The notes: generated by a model not told the origin, from the letters alone. A stretch of 64,000 nt of DNA from Pontibacter anaerobius (GCF_026241195.1 NZ_JAPFQO010000001.1:1-64000); one strand, 5' to 3'; numbered from the stretch's first letter, positions 33,535 to 42,729 are shown. Numbers and translations: made by a program.

Positions 33535-35364
33535 TTACTTCGATTTAATGTTAAGGTATTCCCTGCTCAGTACCCATTTCTCCTGCTGCTTAATGGTAAC
33601 CGTATCGGTTAGGTACTGCTCTATCATCAGGCCGGCTATAGGGGCTGCCGACTGGCCACCCCACTTACCGTGCTCCACATATACAGCTATGGCAATTTTG
33701 GGATTATCTCTCGGGGCAAAAGCTACGAACACGGCATGGTCAGGGCCCTGTGGGTTTTGCGCCGTACCGGTCTTACCGCATACTTCAATGCCTACTTTAT
33801 CCAGGTTAGCCCTACGGCCCGTACCAGCGCGCACCACTTCAGACATACCGGCAATGATCGGCTCGAAGTGCTGCGGGCTCACAGCGGCATAATGTTTCTC
33901 CTGGTACTCTTTTAGTGGCTTTCCGTCTTCACCCACAGAGCGAATGATGTGCGGTGTAAAATAATGGCCCCTGTTGGCAATGATGGCCATAAAATTAGCC
34001 ATTTGCAGTGGCGTAACCCCTAGCTCACCCTGGCCTATGCTAAGGGAGTAAATAGTGGAGTATTTCCAGCGGTTTTTGCCGTACACGCGGTCATACAGGT
34101 CGGTAGAGGCCACAATGCCTTTCTTCTCCCCCGGGATATCGATACCCAGCTGTTGCCCGAATCCAAAGCTCAACACTTTCTCCCGCCACTCCTTCAGGCC
34201 AATGGCTGTGTCTGTAAACGTGTTAGGCGACTTACCCTGGTTGATAAGCGCCTTGTAAGCCTGGTAAAAGTAGGGATTACAGGAGTGCTGCACCGCACCG
34301 TACAGATTCAGTGGGGAGGGGTGATCGTGGCAGTTTACCAGCGATTTGTTGCAGGCATACGTGGTGTTCGGGTTTATGGCGCCCTCTTCCAGTGCGATCA
34401 GCGCCTGTGTCAGCTTAAATATGGAGCCTGGCGGGTTTTGGTCGGCCATGATGGGGCGGTTGAACATGGTTTTGTTCGAGTCCTGAAGCAACTCCATGTA
34501 GTTCTTGCCATAGTCTTTGCCGGTAAACAGGTTCGGGTCGTAGAACGGTGCCGATACATAAGCCAGCACCTCGCCGGTAGCGGGCTCTATTGCCACAATA
34601 CTTCCCTTGGCGCCGTTCATCAGGTACTCCCCATAGGCCTGCAGGTCCAGGTCGATGGTACTCACGAGGTTTTCGCCAGCCACCGCCAGGGTATCAAAGG
34701 CACCCTCACGGAAAGAGCCTTTCTCCACACCGCGCACGTTTACCATTTTATACTTTACGCCGCGCTGGCCCATCAAATACTTCTCATACTCCAGTTCTAT
34801 ACCAGCTTTGCCAATGTAGTCGCCGGGGCGGTAGCCGTTGTAGGTGCTGTCCTCCAACTGCCTCGGGCTGATTTCGGCAATGTAGCCCAAGGCATGCCCC
34901 AGGCTTTGGTGCGGGTAGCCGCGCGCCGTTCTGGCGTTAATGTAGAAGCCCGGAAAATCAATAAGGTTGTTCTGGATATAAGCGAATTCCTGCGTGCTCA
35001 GCTTCTGGTAGAAAGGGGAGGGCTGTACGTAGGAAAAGGAACGGGCCTTTTTCAGACGCTCCCGCACGTCCTCCAGCGGTAACTTTACAAGTTCCGCAAG
35101 GCGCAGGGTGTCCAGGTTCTTTACATCCTTCGGTACCACCATCAGGTCGTACACAGGCGTGTTCTGTACCAGCAGCTTGCCGTTGCGGTCGTAGATCAGG
35201 CCCCGGAAAGGGTACTGAATGATGGGCTTGATAGCATTGGTCTCTGCAGCCTGTTTGTAGCTGCTGTCTACCACCTGTATATAGAAAAGCCTGATGGCGA
35301 AAACGATTCCCACCATCAGGAAAATGCCCTGAATTACGTATTTTCTGTTTTCTAAGTACTTCAT
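33535..35364 (-). CDS. mrdA: penicillin-binding protein 2 (elongasome transpeptidase)
   Basis: Class B PBP of 609 aa that cross-links peptidoglycan made by RodA. One N-terminal membrane helix (about residues 12-31), pedestal/dimerisation domain (about 45-240), then the transpeptidase domain with active-site S314 in SIFK, the SCN triad at 361-363 and KTGTAQ at 531-536. The variant SIFK instead of STFK is seen in other Bacteroidota PBP2s. It overlaps mreD by 4 nt and is 4 nt from rodA. β-Lactams such as mecillinam target this enzyme family. Confidence 0.93.
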   Translation of the reverse strand: MKYLENRKYVIQGIFLMVGIVFAIRLFYIQVVDSSYKQAAETNAIKPIIQYPFRGLIYDRNGKLLVQNTPVYDLMVVPKDVKNLDTLRLAELVKLPLEDVRERLKKARSFSYVQPSPFYQKLSTQEFAYIQNNLIDFPGFYINARTARGYPHQSLGHALGYIAEISPRQLEDSTYNGYRPGDYIGKAGIELEYEKYLMGQRGVKYKMVNVRGVEKGSFREGAFDTLAVAGENLVSTIDLDLQAYGEYLMNGAKGSIVAIEPATGEVLAYVSAPFYDPNLFTGKDYGKNYMELLQDSNKTMFNRPIMADQNPPGSIFKLTQALIALEEGAINPNTTYACNKSLVNCHDHPSPLNLYGAVQHSCNPYFYQAYKALINQGKSPNTFTDTAIGLKEWREKVLSFGFGQQLGIDIPGEKKGIVASTDLYDRVYGKNRWKYSTIYSLSIGQGELGVTPLQMANFMAIIANRGHYFTPHIIRSVGEDGKPLKEYQEKHYAAVSPQHFEPIIAGMSEVVRAGTGRRANLDKVGIEVCGKTGTAQNPQGPDHAVFVAFAPRDNPKIAIAVYVEHGKWGGQSAAPIAGLMIEQYLTDTVTIKQQEKWVLSREYLNIKSK

Positions 35365-35894
35365 CGGTAATCTATTCGCTCTCGCTTAGGTGAGAAGAAC
35401 AGAAGTTGTATAATAACCACAACGATACCAGTGAACAGGGTGCTGAACAGCGTCTTCGCCAGGGTATAAAGTGCCGTCTGGAAATTGATGGTCTCCAGGA
35501 AAAACACAGCCGCATGGTGAAGCAGGATCAGCGTGAAGGCGTAGGTAAGAAACCAGCGTGTGCCCATCACGTGTATGTTTACCGCATCGCTGCTGTCGTA
35601 ACCATCACGGGGTGTCAGAAGGTTCAATACATGTGGTCTTAAAAAGGCCAGCAAAACGCTTGCCGCTGCATGTATGCCCATGGTGTCGTAAAACACATCC
35701 ACGGTAAAGCCAACTATAAAACCAAGGAATAGTAACCATACCCTGTTGATAGTCAGGGGTAAGTATAGCAGAAAGGCAACATAGATAAAGCAGAAGCCCA
35801 TGCTGTAGAGCACCAGGTTATCCATTAGCAGCACCTGAAGTGCCACGAATAAAAAAAACTGGAAGATATGATTTAAGCCAAAGCTATTGTTCAT
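35361..35894 (-). CDS. mreD: rod shape-determining protein MreD
   Basis: Small integral membrane protein, 177 aa, with about five helices; it links MreC to the RodA/PBP2 synthase. Bacteroidota MreD diverges widely in sequence. Here identity rests on length, topology (for example LLMDNLVLYSMGFCFIYVAF and RWFLTYAFTLILLHHAAVFF), and its place between mreC and mrdA, which it overlaps by 11 and 4 nt respectively. It begins with ATG at 35894 and ends with basic KRERIDYR. Confidence 0.82.
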   Translation of the reverse strand: MNNSFGLNHIFQFFLFVALQVLLMDNLVLYSMGFCFIYVAFLLYLPLTINRVWLLFLGFIVGFTVDVFYDTMGIHAAASVLLAFLRPHVLNLLTPRDGYDSSDAVNIHVMGTRWFLTYAFTLILLHHAAVFFLETINFQTALYTLAKTLFSTLFTGIVVVIIQLLFFSPKRERIDYR

Positions 35895-36750
35895 CTGTTA
35901 TGATGCCTGCGTTTTGTTCTAAGGTATCACGTTCTACTTTGTACATGTTCTCTACCACATACACATAAGAGAGCTGCGCAAAGTCAACACTCAGTTTCAC
36001 CCCTATCGTGTAAAAGCTCTTGTCCGGCTCCTGCTCAATCGAGCTGATGGTGCCCACCATGATTCCTTCCGGAAAAACGGTGTTAAAGCCGCTTGTTACG
36101 ATGGTGTCGCCTTTTTCAGGCTTCACGTGCAGCGGAATGTAGTCAAGCAACGCCGTGCGGTAGTCGCCGCCCTGCCACTTAATGGTGCCGAAGGTGTTAT
36201 CCTTCACCAGTTTGGCTGAGATCAGCATCTGCGAGTGCAGCAGCGAGGTGATGGTGGCATAGTGCTCAGACACAGTCTTTACACGGCCCACCACGCCCGA
36301 AGGAGCAATTACCCCCATGCCTGGCTGCACCCCATCGGCTGTGCCTTTCGAGATTGTCAGGTAATTATTCATGCGGCGCACCGAATTATTAATTACCCGA
36401 CCGGCCTGCAGGTGGTAAGGGTATGCCCGGCTGGTGTCGCTCGAAGTATAGTAAGTCGTATCCAAACTTGCCGTACTGTCTGTCAGAGTCAGCTGGCGGT
36501 ACTGCATCAACTCCTGGCGCAGGGCCGCGTTCTCGGTGGCCAGCGCCTGGTTAATGCCCGTAAGCCGGAAATAGTCTGTGATTCCGCTCTGAAACTCCAG
36601 TACCTGCCCCACGTACCTGTTTGCCGAGTTAAAAAAGGCAGCGCCCTGGTATGTGTTGTAACGCACGATCAGGAACACACTTAGCGCCTCCAGCAACAGG
36701 AACACGAGGAACGCACGGAACCGGTAAATAAATGCAAATAGATTCCGCAT
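35884..36750 (-). CDS. mreC: rod shape-determining protein MreC
   Basis: Bitopic membrane protein of 288 aa that scaffolds the elongasome in the periplasm. It has an N-terminal membrane helix (about residues 10-29, FRAFLVFLLLEALSVFLIVR), a coiled-coil segment (about 60-85, GINQALATENAALRQELMQY), and the β-barrel-like region with GVVGRVKTVSEHYATITSLLH and GDTIVTSGFNTVFPEGIMVG. Its 3' end overlaps mreD by 11 nt. It follows mreB by 9 nt. Length and layout are typical for Bacteroidota MreC. Confidence 0.92.
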   Translation of the reverse strand: MRNLFAFIYRFRAFLVFLLLEALSVFLIVRYNTYQGAAFFNSANRYVGQVLEFQSGITDYFRLTGINQALATENAALRQELMQYRQLTLTDSTASLDTTYYTSSDTSRAYPYHLQAGRVINNSVRRMNNYLTISKGTADGVQPGMGVIAPSGVVGRVKTVSEHYATITSLLHSQMLISAKLVKDNTFGTIKWQGGDYRTALLDYIPLHVKPEKGDTIVTSGFNTVFPEGIMVGTISSIEQEPDKSFYTIGVKLSVDFAQLSYVYVVENMYKVERDTLEQNAGIITDEQ

Positions 36751-36759
36751 GCGGCCCTG

Positions 36760-37785
36760 TTATGTTAGCAGGACATTCTTGAATCCATCGATGTTTTTGA
36801 TGGCGGCACCCGTGCCACGCACTACCGCTCTCAGCGGGTCTTCGGCAATGTGGATCGGGAGCTTTGTTTTGGCAGCCAGGCGCTTATCGAAGCCTCTCAG
36901 CAGAGCCCCGCCACCCGTCAGGTGAATACCGTTGTCGTAGATGTCGGCAGATAGCTCCGGCGGCGCGATCTCCAGCGCCTTCAGCACGGCCTCCTCAATC
37001 TTAGACACTGACTTATCCAGCGCGATGGCGATCTCCTGATACGTTACTTTGATTACCTTCGGAATGCCGGTCATCAGGTCGCGGCCTCGGATCTCGTAGT
37101 CGGCTGGCGGGTTCTCCAGCTCCGTAAGCGCGGCACCTACTTCTATCTTAATCTTCTCGGCAGAGCGCTCACCTATCAGCAGGTTGTGCTGGCGGCGCAT
37201 ATAGTCCAGAATGTCTTTGGTGAACACGTCGCCGGCGATGCGGATGGACTGGTCGCACACGATACCGGAAAGGGCCACCACGGCGATCTCTGTCGTACCA
37301 CCCCCGATGTCCACGATCATAGAGCCGATAGGCTGCTCCACATCGATGCCGATACCGATCGCTGCAGCCATCGGTTCCTGTATCATCCATACTTCCTTGG
37401 CGCCGGCATGCTGCGCAGAGTCACGTACGGCACGCTTTTCCACCTCGGTAATGCCCGACGGGATGCAGATAACCATGCGGTGCGACGGCTGGAACAGGCG
37501 GCGGCCCGTGTCGATCATCTTGATCATGCCCCGGATCATCTCCTCAGCGGCGTGGAAGTCGGCGATCACCCCGTCCTTTAGCGGGCGGATGGTTTTGATG
37601 TTCTCGTGCGTCTTCTCGTGCATCTGCATGGCGTTGCGGCCAATGGCTAGCACGCGGCCCGTTGTGCGGTCCACGGCGATGATGGAAGGCTCATCTACTA
37701 CAATTTTATCGTTGTGGATGATCAGGGTATTGGCAGTACCCAGGTCAATGGCTATATCGCTGGTTAAGAAGTTAAATAGTCCCAT
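36760..37785 (-). CDS. mreB: actin-like cytoskeletal protein MreB
   Basis: ATP-binding filament protein of 341 aa that directs lateral wall synthesis. The actin-fold phosphate loops are present: AIDLGTANTLI (about residues 12-22), IVDIGGGTTEIAVVALSG (about 158-175), and the adenosine motif GGALLRGFDKRL near the C-terminus. EPMAAAIGIGID (about 136-147) is a classic MreB motif. First gene of the five-gene elongasome operon. A TAATTTTG -7 box on the minus strand (plus 37858-37865) suggests transcription begins about 65 nt upstream of the ATG. Confidence 0.95.
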   Translation of the reverse strand: MGLFNFLTSDIAIDLGTANTLIIHNDKIVVDEPSIIAVDRTTGRVLAIGRNAMQMHEKTHENIKTIRPLKDGVIADFHAAEEMIRGMIKMIDTGRRLFQPSHRMVICIPSGITEVEKRAVRDSAQHAGAKEVWMIQEPMAAAIGIGIDVEQPIGSMIVDIGGGTTEIAVVALSGIVCDQSIRIAGDVFTKDILDYMRRQHNLLIGERSAEKIKIEVGAALTELENPPADYEIRGRDLMTGIPKVIKVTYQEIAIALDKSVSKIEEAVLKALEIAPPELSADIYDNGIHLTGGGALLRGFDKRLAAKTKLPIHIAEDPLRAVVRGTGAAIKNIDGFKNVLLT

Positions 37786-37857
37786 GGTGAAGTATGAAAG
37801 GCGTGCGGTTGCCCGTTATATTTTCAATATACAATATTTCTAGTCAGAAACTTGCGG

Positions 37858-37865
37858 CAAAATTA
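37858..37865 (-). promoter_or_regulatory. possible -7 box of the mreBCD-mrdA-rodA operon
   Basis: Read on the minus strand the bases are TAATTTTG, matching TAnnTTTG, about 73 nt upstream of the mreB ATG. No TTG is found at 18-20 nt distance, so support is partial. Confidence 0.4.
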
Positions 37866-38002
37866 GTGAAATTCAGTGGAATTAATAATGCAAGTTATCT
37901 ACTGTTACCCGAATAAACTTTTATTTATAGGTGAAATCTATTCAATTTATGCCTGTCTGCTTAGCTAACGCTGTATATGGGCTTAAATTGGGCTTTACTT
38001 AG

Positions 38003-38043
38003 AAAACAAAAAATCCCCGGCCTCATCAGAAACCGGGGACTTT
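38003..38043 (-). terminator. terminator after purH
   Basis: TCCCCGG (38014-38020) and CCGGGGA (38033-38039) form the stem with a 12-nt loop; on the minus strand it runs into ATTTTTTGTTTT. It separates purH from the mre operon. Confidence 0.8.
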
Positions 38044-38073
38044 TATTGTAAAGTGAAATTATACTTCAGCGGA

Positions 38074-39597
38074 TTAATGCTTGAAGTGGCGCACGCCTGT
38101 CATGACCATGGCCATGTTGTGGGCATCGCAGTAGTCGATAGAGTCTTGGTCTTTGATAGAGCCGCCTGGCTGTACCACCGCTTTTATTCCTGCCTTGTCG
38201 GCAATCTCCACACAATCCGGGAACGGGAAGAAGGCGTCGGAGGCCATCACGGTCTTGCTCACGTCAAAGCCAAAGCTGTTCGCTTTCTCAATGGCCTGGC
38301 GCAGGGCATCCACGCGGGAGGTCTGGCCCACGCCGCTGGCGAACATCATCTTGTCGGTGGCCAGCACAATGGTGTTAGACTTGGTGTGCTTGCATACCTT
38401 GGCGGCAAACACCAGCGCCTTTTTCTCCTCGGTTGTAGGCTGGCGCTTGGTGGCGGTTTTAAAATCGGACTCTGTTTCGGTTGCCAGGTCTTTGTCCTGC
38501 TCAATTACGCCGTTCAGCAGCGTCTTGAACTGCTTGGCTGATAGCTCCACCGGCTTCTGCTTCAGCAGGATGCGGTTTTTCTTCGTCTTCAGCAGCTCCA
38601 GTGCGTCCGCGTCAAACTCCGGTGCGATCAGCACCTCGAAGAACAGCTTATTCAGCTCCTCTGCCACGGCCATGTCGATGGTGCGGTTGGCGATGATCAC
38701 ACCTCCGAAAGCCGATACCGGGTCCGAAGAAAGGGCGTTCAGGTAAGCCTCCTTCATCGTTTCGCCAGTGGCCACGCCGCAGGCATTGGTATGCTTCAGG
38801 ATAGCCACGACTGGCTCCTCGAACTCCGCGGCCAGGGCTACGGCAGCGTCCACATCCACCAGGTTGTTGTAAGAAAGTTGCTTGCCGTTCAGTTGCTCGA
38901 ACAAGTCCTCCAACTTGCCGTAGAAAGTGCCTTTCTGGTGCGGGTTCTCGCCGTAGCGCAGCGGCATGCTGTGCTGCACGCTCTGCTTAAAGGCCTGCGT
39001 CTCCTCCCCGGCGTTCATGTAATTGAAGATGTGGGTGTCGTAGTGCGAGGATACATTGAAGGCCTTGGCAGCGAAGCGCTTGCGGTCCTCCAGTTCCGTG
39101 GCACCGTCTTTCTCTTTCAGCAGCTCCACCACCTCGTCATACTGTTCTCTGGACGACACGATCAGCACATCCTTAAAGTTCTTGGCTGCCGCACGGATCA
39201 GGGAGATGCCGCCAATGTCGATTTTCTCGATCACATCTGCTTCTGAGGCTCCGGAGGCAACGGTTTCCTCAAATGGGTAGAGGTCCACCACTACCAGGTC
39301 GATTGGCGGAATTTCATACTTCTCACGCTCCGACAGGTCGCTGTCGTTGTCGCGGCGGTGCAGGATGCCACCGAACACCTTCGGGTGCAGGGTTTTTACG
39401 CGTCCTCCGAAGATGGACGGGTAATCTGTCAGGTCTTCTACGGCTACCACGGTAGCGCCCTGTTTCTCCAGGAAGGTTTGCGTGCCACCGGTAGAGTAGA
39501 TGGTGACGCCGTGTTTCTTCAGGAGCTCCACCAGCGGCTCCAGGCGGTCTTTGTAGTAAACCGATATCAGTGCGGATTTGATTTTAACGGGTTGCAT
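38074..39597 (-). CDS. purH: bifunctional AICAR formyltransferase/IMP cyclohydrolase
   Basis: Performs the last two steps of purine synthesis: formylation of AICAR and ring closure to IMP. From the ATG at 39597 (MQPVKIKSALISVYYKD) it has 507 aa; an ATG at 39603 is equally possible. The open frame extends further upstream but there it only overlaps purN. The IMP cyclohydrolase/MGS-like domain (about 1-140) begins with KSALISVYYKDRLEPLVELL and contains YSTGGTQ. The formyltransferase domain contains YGENPHQKGTF, the catalytic KHTNACGVA and the late KAVVQPGGSIKDQD. It follows purN by 31 nt and is likely co-transcribed. Confidence 0.95.
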   Translation of the reverse strand: MQPVKIKSALISVYYKDRLEPLVELLKKHGVTIYSTGGTQTFLEKQGATVVAVEDLTDYPSIFGGRVKTLHPKVFGGILHRRDNDSDLSEREKYEIPPIDLVVVDLYPFEETVASGASEADVIEKIDIGGISLIRAAAKNFKDVLIVSSREQYDEVVELLKEKDGATELEDRKRFAAKAFNVSSHYDTHIFNYMNAGEETQAFKQSVQHSMPLRYGENPHQKGTFYGKLEDLFEQLNGKQLSYNNLVDVDAAVALAAEFEEPVVAILKHTNACGVATGETMKEAYLNALSSDPVSAFGGVIIANRTIDMAVAEELNKLFFEVLIAPEFDADALELLKTKKNRILLKQKPVELSAKQFKTLLNGVIEQDKDLATETESDFKTATKRQPTTEEKKALVFAAKVCKHTKSNTIVLATDKMMFASGVGQTSRVDALRQAIEKANSFGFDVSKTVMASDAFFPFPDCVEIADKAGIKAVVQPGGSIKDQDSIDYCDAHNMAMVMTGVRHFKH

Positions 39598-39628
39598 GGG
39601 CATGAAGGTATTGGGTTGTTGATTGATT

Positions 39629-40222
39629 TTATACTTGGTCCTGGGTGAGCAGCAATTTCTCCACCACCTCCGGCAGGTACTTGTGCTCGAGTTGCAGTAC
39701 GCGCTGGGCCAGTTCTTCGGGGGTATCCTCCGGGTATACCGGACAGTACTCCTGAAGTATGAACTCGCCTTTGTCATACTCCTCGTTGATGTGGTGTATG
39801 GTGATGCCGGACTGTTCATCGCCGGCCTGCACCACGGCAGTGTGTACGTTGAGGCCGTGCATACCCTTGCCGCCGTAACGGGGCAGCAGGGCAGGGTGTA
39901 TATTGATAATGCGGTTCGGGAAAGCGCGCAGCAGGCTCTGCGGCACCAGCCACAGGAAACCGGCCAGCACGATCAGGTCCGGCTTGAATTGCTGTATCTG
40001 CTCCAGCACCTTGTCAGTGTTGTAGAACTCATCCCTGGTAAATAAAAAAGCCGGGACGTGGAAGGTCTCGGCTCGTTTCAGGGCATACGCTTTCGGGTTG
40101 TTGGAGAACAGGGCGGCCACACGTATGGCTGGGTGGTGCTCGAAATGCTCCAGCAGCCGCTGTGCGTTGCTCCCCGACCCCGAGGCGAAGATGACTATAT
40201 TTTTCTTATCCGTAGGTTTCAA
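39629..40222 (-). CDS. purN: phosphoribosylglycinamide formyltransferase
   Basis: Transfers formyl from 10-formyltetrahydrofolate to GAR in purine synthesis. About 197 aa. Motifs: FASGSGSNAQRL for the phosphate-binding loop, NIHPALLPRYGGKGMHG with catalytic Asn-His, and DEQSGITIHHINEEYDKG with the catalytic Asp. There is no in-frame ATG near the family start. TTG at 40222 (just before KPTDKKNIVIFAS) or TTG at 40249 must initiate. The first gives a typical length. It sits directly upstream of purH. Confidence 0.92.
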   Translation of the reverse strand: MKPTDKKNIVIFASGSGSNAQRLLEHFEHHPAIRVAALFSNNPKAYALKRAETFHVPAFLFTRDEFYNTDKVLEQIQQFKPDLIVLAGFLWLVPQSLLRAFPNRIINIHPALLPRYGGKGMHGLNVHTAVVQAGDEQSGITIHHINEEYDKGEFILQEYCPVYPEDTPEELAQRVLQLEHKYLPEVVEKLLLTQDQV

Positions 40223-40249
40223 AAGTATGGGCTTGCGATGAAGCTGCAA

Positions 40250-40410
40250 ATATAGTTGGTTCTGGTGTAGATGTAAATGTATAAGTATAAAATCATGGTT
40301 CAGACTTTTGTTTTGCTGGTATAGCTGCTCCTCTTTTATACATACTTGGGCTATACTTGGTAGCTGTTGTTGATACTCAGTCTATACTTTTCATGGCTAT
40401 CCTTACTAGC
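40250..40410. other. oligomer-rich intergenic stretch
   Basis: No gene. At least five AAGTAT/ATACTT oligomers lie within about 160 bp (for example near 40283, 40340-40360 and 40384). It leads into the R2/R1 repeat block. Confidence 0.5.
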
Positions 40411-40605
40411 CGCTGCTGATCCTTAGTCTTACATACCTAAAGTTTCACCTCCTGCCTTGGCTCCTTCCAGCCCGGGAGGGCTCGCCTTCCCGCATCGCGC
40501 GGTGTACATTTCCTTTGCTCCTGACGTCGCAATGCCTTCGGCACCGGAAATCTACAAGGCGCTCAACCCAAAGACTGGGATCAGTTTGATAGCCACTGCT
40601 GATGC
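40411..40605. repeat. R2 interspersed repeat, copy 2
   Basis: Second copy of the approximately 190-bp R2 unit (first at 21911-22105), in the same orientation. It shares CTTAGTCTTAC, CCTAAAGTTTCACCTC, CCCGGGAGGGCTCG, CATCGCGC, CTTCGGCACCG, GGCGCTCAACCCAAAGACTG and GATAGCCACTG. The middle has diverged. As in copy 1, R1 units follow downstream. Confidence 0.75.
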
Positions 40606-40620
40606 AATTGGAACCGGACT

Positions 40621-40826
40621 CCCTCTCCTGTTTTGGGGGTAGGGGCCCTCGAGAAAAGGAGAGGGCTGGGGTGAGGTGATCATTCCCCTCCTCGGAGGGG
40701 CAGGGGTGGGTTTATACTTTGCAGGGACAGGTCGCGACCTGCCCGGGCTATGCCTGCTGCTATGCAATGTATAATTTGGCCTAAGCAGCTAAAGAAATTC
40801 CCCGCCTTAGACAAGGAGGGGAGCTT
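40621..40826. repeat. R1 repeat units downstream of R2 copy 2
   Basis: Three palindromic units: CCCTCTCCT (40621-40629)/AGGAGAGGG (40657-40665); CCCCTCCTCGGAGGGGCAGG...GGGTTTATAC at 40684-40714; and a degraded CCCCGCCTTAGACAAGGAGGGG at 40800-40822. The last one lies 28 nt from the stop of the SRPBCC gene on the minus strand. Confidence 0.72.
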
Positions 40827-40849
40827 GGATGTTTAAAGTCTAAACCTGT

Positions 40850-41233
40850 TTACTCTCCCTCGTAAAAGTCGATCAGGGCAGCGAAGTAGGCGTCGTCCCA
40901 GCCCTCAGTGATGTCTTCGTAGGCATCGTCGGGGATGTTGGTGTGGCGCAATTCGGCGGAGGTGCCATACTTGTGCGGGTGCAGTTTAATGGTAACGATG
41001 GACGGCTCCTCCTGCTCCCCGAAATACCACTGCTGCACGAGCTTTTTACCCTCCTCAAACTCCAGGTTCTTGCCGGTTATACTTCCTTCCCACAACGAGA
41101 ACTCCGAGCCTGGCTCTGTAGACATTTCCGCCGGCTCGCCCGTCCAGAGCTGCAAAGTATAAGGGTTGGTCAGGGCCACGTACACTTCCTCGGGCTCGGC
41201 AGGTATGATGTAGTATTTCTTATAGGCTTTCAT
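40850..41233 (-). CDS. SRPBCC/AHSA1-like START-domain protein
   Basis: A 127-aa soluble protein with the helix-grip fold of the AHSA1 (activator of Hsp90 ATPase homologue) group. YIIPAEPEEVYVALTNP starts the domain and the middle contains GSEFSLWEGSITGKNLEFEE. The later LRHTNIPDDAYEDITEGWDD resembles the C-terminal helix region (TEGWDD.YF is usual). It may bind a hydrophobic ligand; no enzymatic residues are visible. ATG at 41233. It is 13 nt from the HAD gene upstream, so likely the same transcript. Confidence 0.82.
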   Translation of the reverse strand: MKAYKKYYIIPAEPEEVYVALTNPYTLQLWTGEPAEMSTEPGSEFSLWEGSITGKNLEFEEGKKLVQQWYFGEQEEPSIVTIKLHPHKYGTSAELRHTNIPDDAYEDITEGWDDAYFAALIDFYEGE

Positions 41234-41246
41234 GTATGCTTATACT

Positions 41247-42071
41247 TTACTTCCAGTATTTTTCTATGGCCACGGCTACACCATCTTCGGTGCTTTTCAG
41301 GGTGATCTCATTAGCCACGGCCTTTACCTCGTCACGGGCGTTGGCCACTGCTATGCCCATGCCCACTTCCTGCAGCATGTGTATGTCGTTGTAATTGTCG
41401 CCGAAGGCCATTACCTCGTGCATAGCTATGCCGAATCGCTCTTTTAGCAGCAGCTCCAGGGCAGTGGCCTTTGAAATGGCGCGTGGGGCTATCTCTAGGT
41501 AGGTGTCTTTGGAGCGGTAGGCGTGCACCTGATCGGCGTAGTGGCTGCTGAGCTTCTGCTCCAGGGCGTCAATCTCGTCGGCGGGGCCCATGCACATCAC
41601 TTTGTGGGCGCCTGTCTCAGCCTGGTGCCACTTCTCTAGTATAAGTTCCAATTCGGCAATCTGCGGAGATACTTTCGTGACGCGCTCCTCCCGCTCGGCC
41701 CAGAAATCGAAAGCCGGGGCATACCAGTTGTCCTGCTCATAGAGGCTCACATGTATGTCGGTTTCTTTGGTAAAGTCGTGGATAACCTGGCACAGGGCAG
41801 GCTGAATCTGCACAGAATCCAGTTGCAGAGGCTCGGTTTTGCCACCCTCAAAGTGGATAACATAGCCGCCGTTAAAGCAGATAAGCGGGTGGTGGAGTAT
41901 CTCCAGCTGCTGCTGCAGGTGGCGCATGGCGCTTGGCATGCGCGAAGAAGCCAGGATAACAGGAACGTCTTTGTCCAGGTTTCTGAAAGTATGGATGGTG
42001 CGCTGCGACAGTTGGCGCTCGCTGTTCAGCAGTGTGCCGTCTATATCAGTGCAGATAGCTCGGAATTTCAT
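41247..42071 (-). CDS. Cof-type HAD-IIB family phosphatase
   Basis: Phosphatase of 274 aa. Motif I is ICTDIDGTLLNSERQL (nucleophile Asp near residue 9), motif II is ILASSRMPSAM, motif III Lys is in the IAPRAISKATALELLL segment, and motif IV is AFGDNYNDIHML near residue 225. The α/β cap (about 85-190) defines subtype IIB (Cof). Such enzymes dephosphorylate sugar phosphates, FMN or pyridoxal phosphate; the substrate here cannot be told. ATG at 42071. It is 61 nt from the DUF4442 gene and 13 nt from the SRPBCC gene. Confidence 0.88.
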   Translation of the reverse strand: MKFRAICTDIDGTLLNSERQLSQRTIHTFRNLDKDVPVILASSRMPSAMRHLQQQLEILHHPLICFNGGYVIHFEGGKTEPLQLDSVQIQPALCQVIHDFTKETDIHVSLYEQDNWYAPAFDFWAEREERVTKVSPQIAELELILEKWHQAETGAHKVMCMGPADEIDALEQKLSSHYADQVHAYRSKDTYLEIAPRAISKATALELLLKERFGIAMHEVMAFGDNYNDIHMLQEVGMGIAVANARDEVKAVANEITLKSTEDGVAVAIEKYWK

Positions 42072-42132
42072 GAGGTGGTACTATGGTTTGGGCTGCAAGT
42101 TACAAGTATGGCCGGCCAAAAGCGAATAAACC

Positions 42133-42639
42133 TCAGCCCTTTAGACTGCCTTTCGCCTTCAGCGACCAGGTAAAGCGGAATTCTGCCACCTGGTCTCCTG
42201 CTTCATCTGTGCCTATGCTTGTGGCTACTATGGTTACGCCCTCACCGGTTGCTTTAGTCTGCTCGGCGGCATCGTGTATGCGCTGGCCGTCGTGGCAGGT
42301 AAAGGTTATTTTGCCTACGGCCTTCTTCGTGAAGTTTGCCTCCATGTTTACCACCAGCATCGATACCGCGGGTACGGCTTTATACACGTGCATCATGCAC
42401 AAAGCCCCCGTAGACAGTTCGGCGGCCATACTTAAGCAGGCAAAGTAGATAGAGTTAAACGGGTTTTTGTTGATATACTTATAGGGTATGGTAACAGAGG
42501 CTTGGGCTGGGGTGATGGTGGTAACACGCAGCCCAGCCAGGTACGCCATGGGCAACTTGGCCAGCAGAAAGAGGCGGAATTTTACCGGCGATGTTACCAG
42601 TCTGCGAAATTCTGCGGCGGTGTCTTGCTGGATGTCCAT
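42133..42639 (-). CDS. DUF4442 hot-dog fold protein
   Basis: A 168-aa protein of the DUF4442 family, related to acyl-CoA thioesterases. Diagnostic features are PVKFRLFLLAKLPMAYLAGLR, the central NKNPFNSIYFACLSMAAELS segment (usual family signature NPF.S.Y.A.L.MAAE) and VVNMEANFTKKAVGKITFTC. No confirmed function; likely acts on a fatty acyl thioester. ATG at 42639. The neighbours (HAD, SRPBCC) give no pathway hint. Confidence 0.85.
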   Translation of the reverse strand: MDIQQDTAAEFRRLVTSPVKFRLFLLAKLPMAYLAGLRVTTITPAQASVTIPYKYINKNPFNSIYFACLSMAAELSTGALCMMHVYKAVPAVSMLVVNMEANFTKKAVGKITFTCHDGQRIHDAAEQTKATGEGVTIVATSIGTDEAGDQVAEFRFTWSLKAKGSLKG

Positions 42640-42729
42640 GGGCTGGCTGTTTATACTTTAAACCTTATGCATACTTTGTGAGGGTAGAGGTGCGGGAGAA
42701 CTCAGCCGCCGTTGGCACGAGGCGAAATA

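Noticed and set aside
39598-39819. N-terminal extension of purH to 39819
   Set aside because: The extra 74 codons overlap purN in a different frame and lack similarity to PurH; the ATG at 39597 fits the family start.
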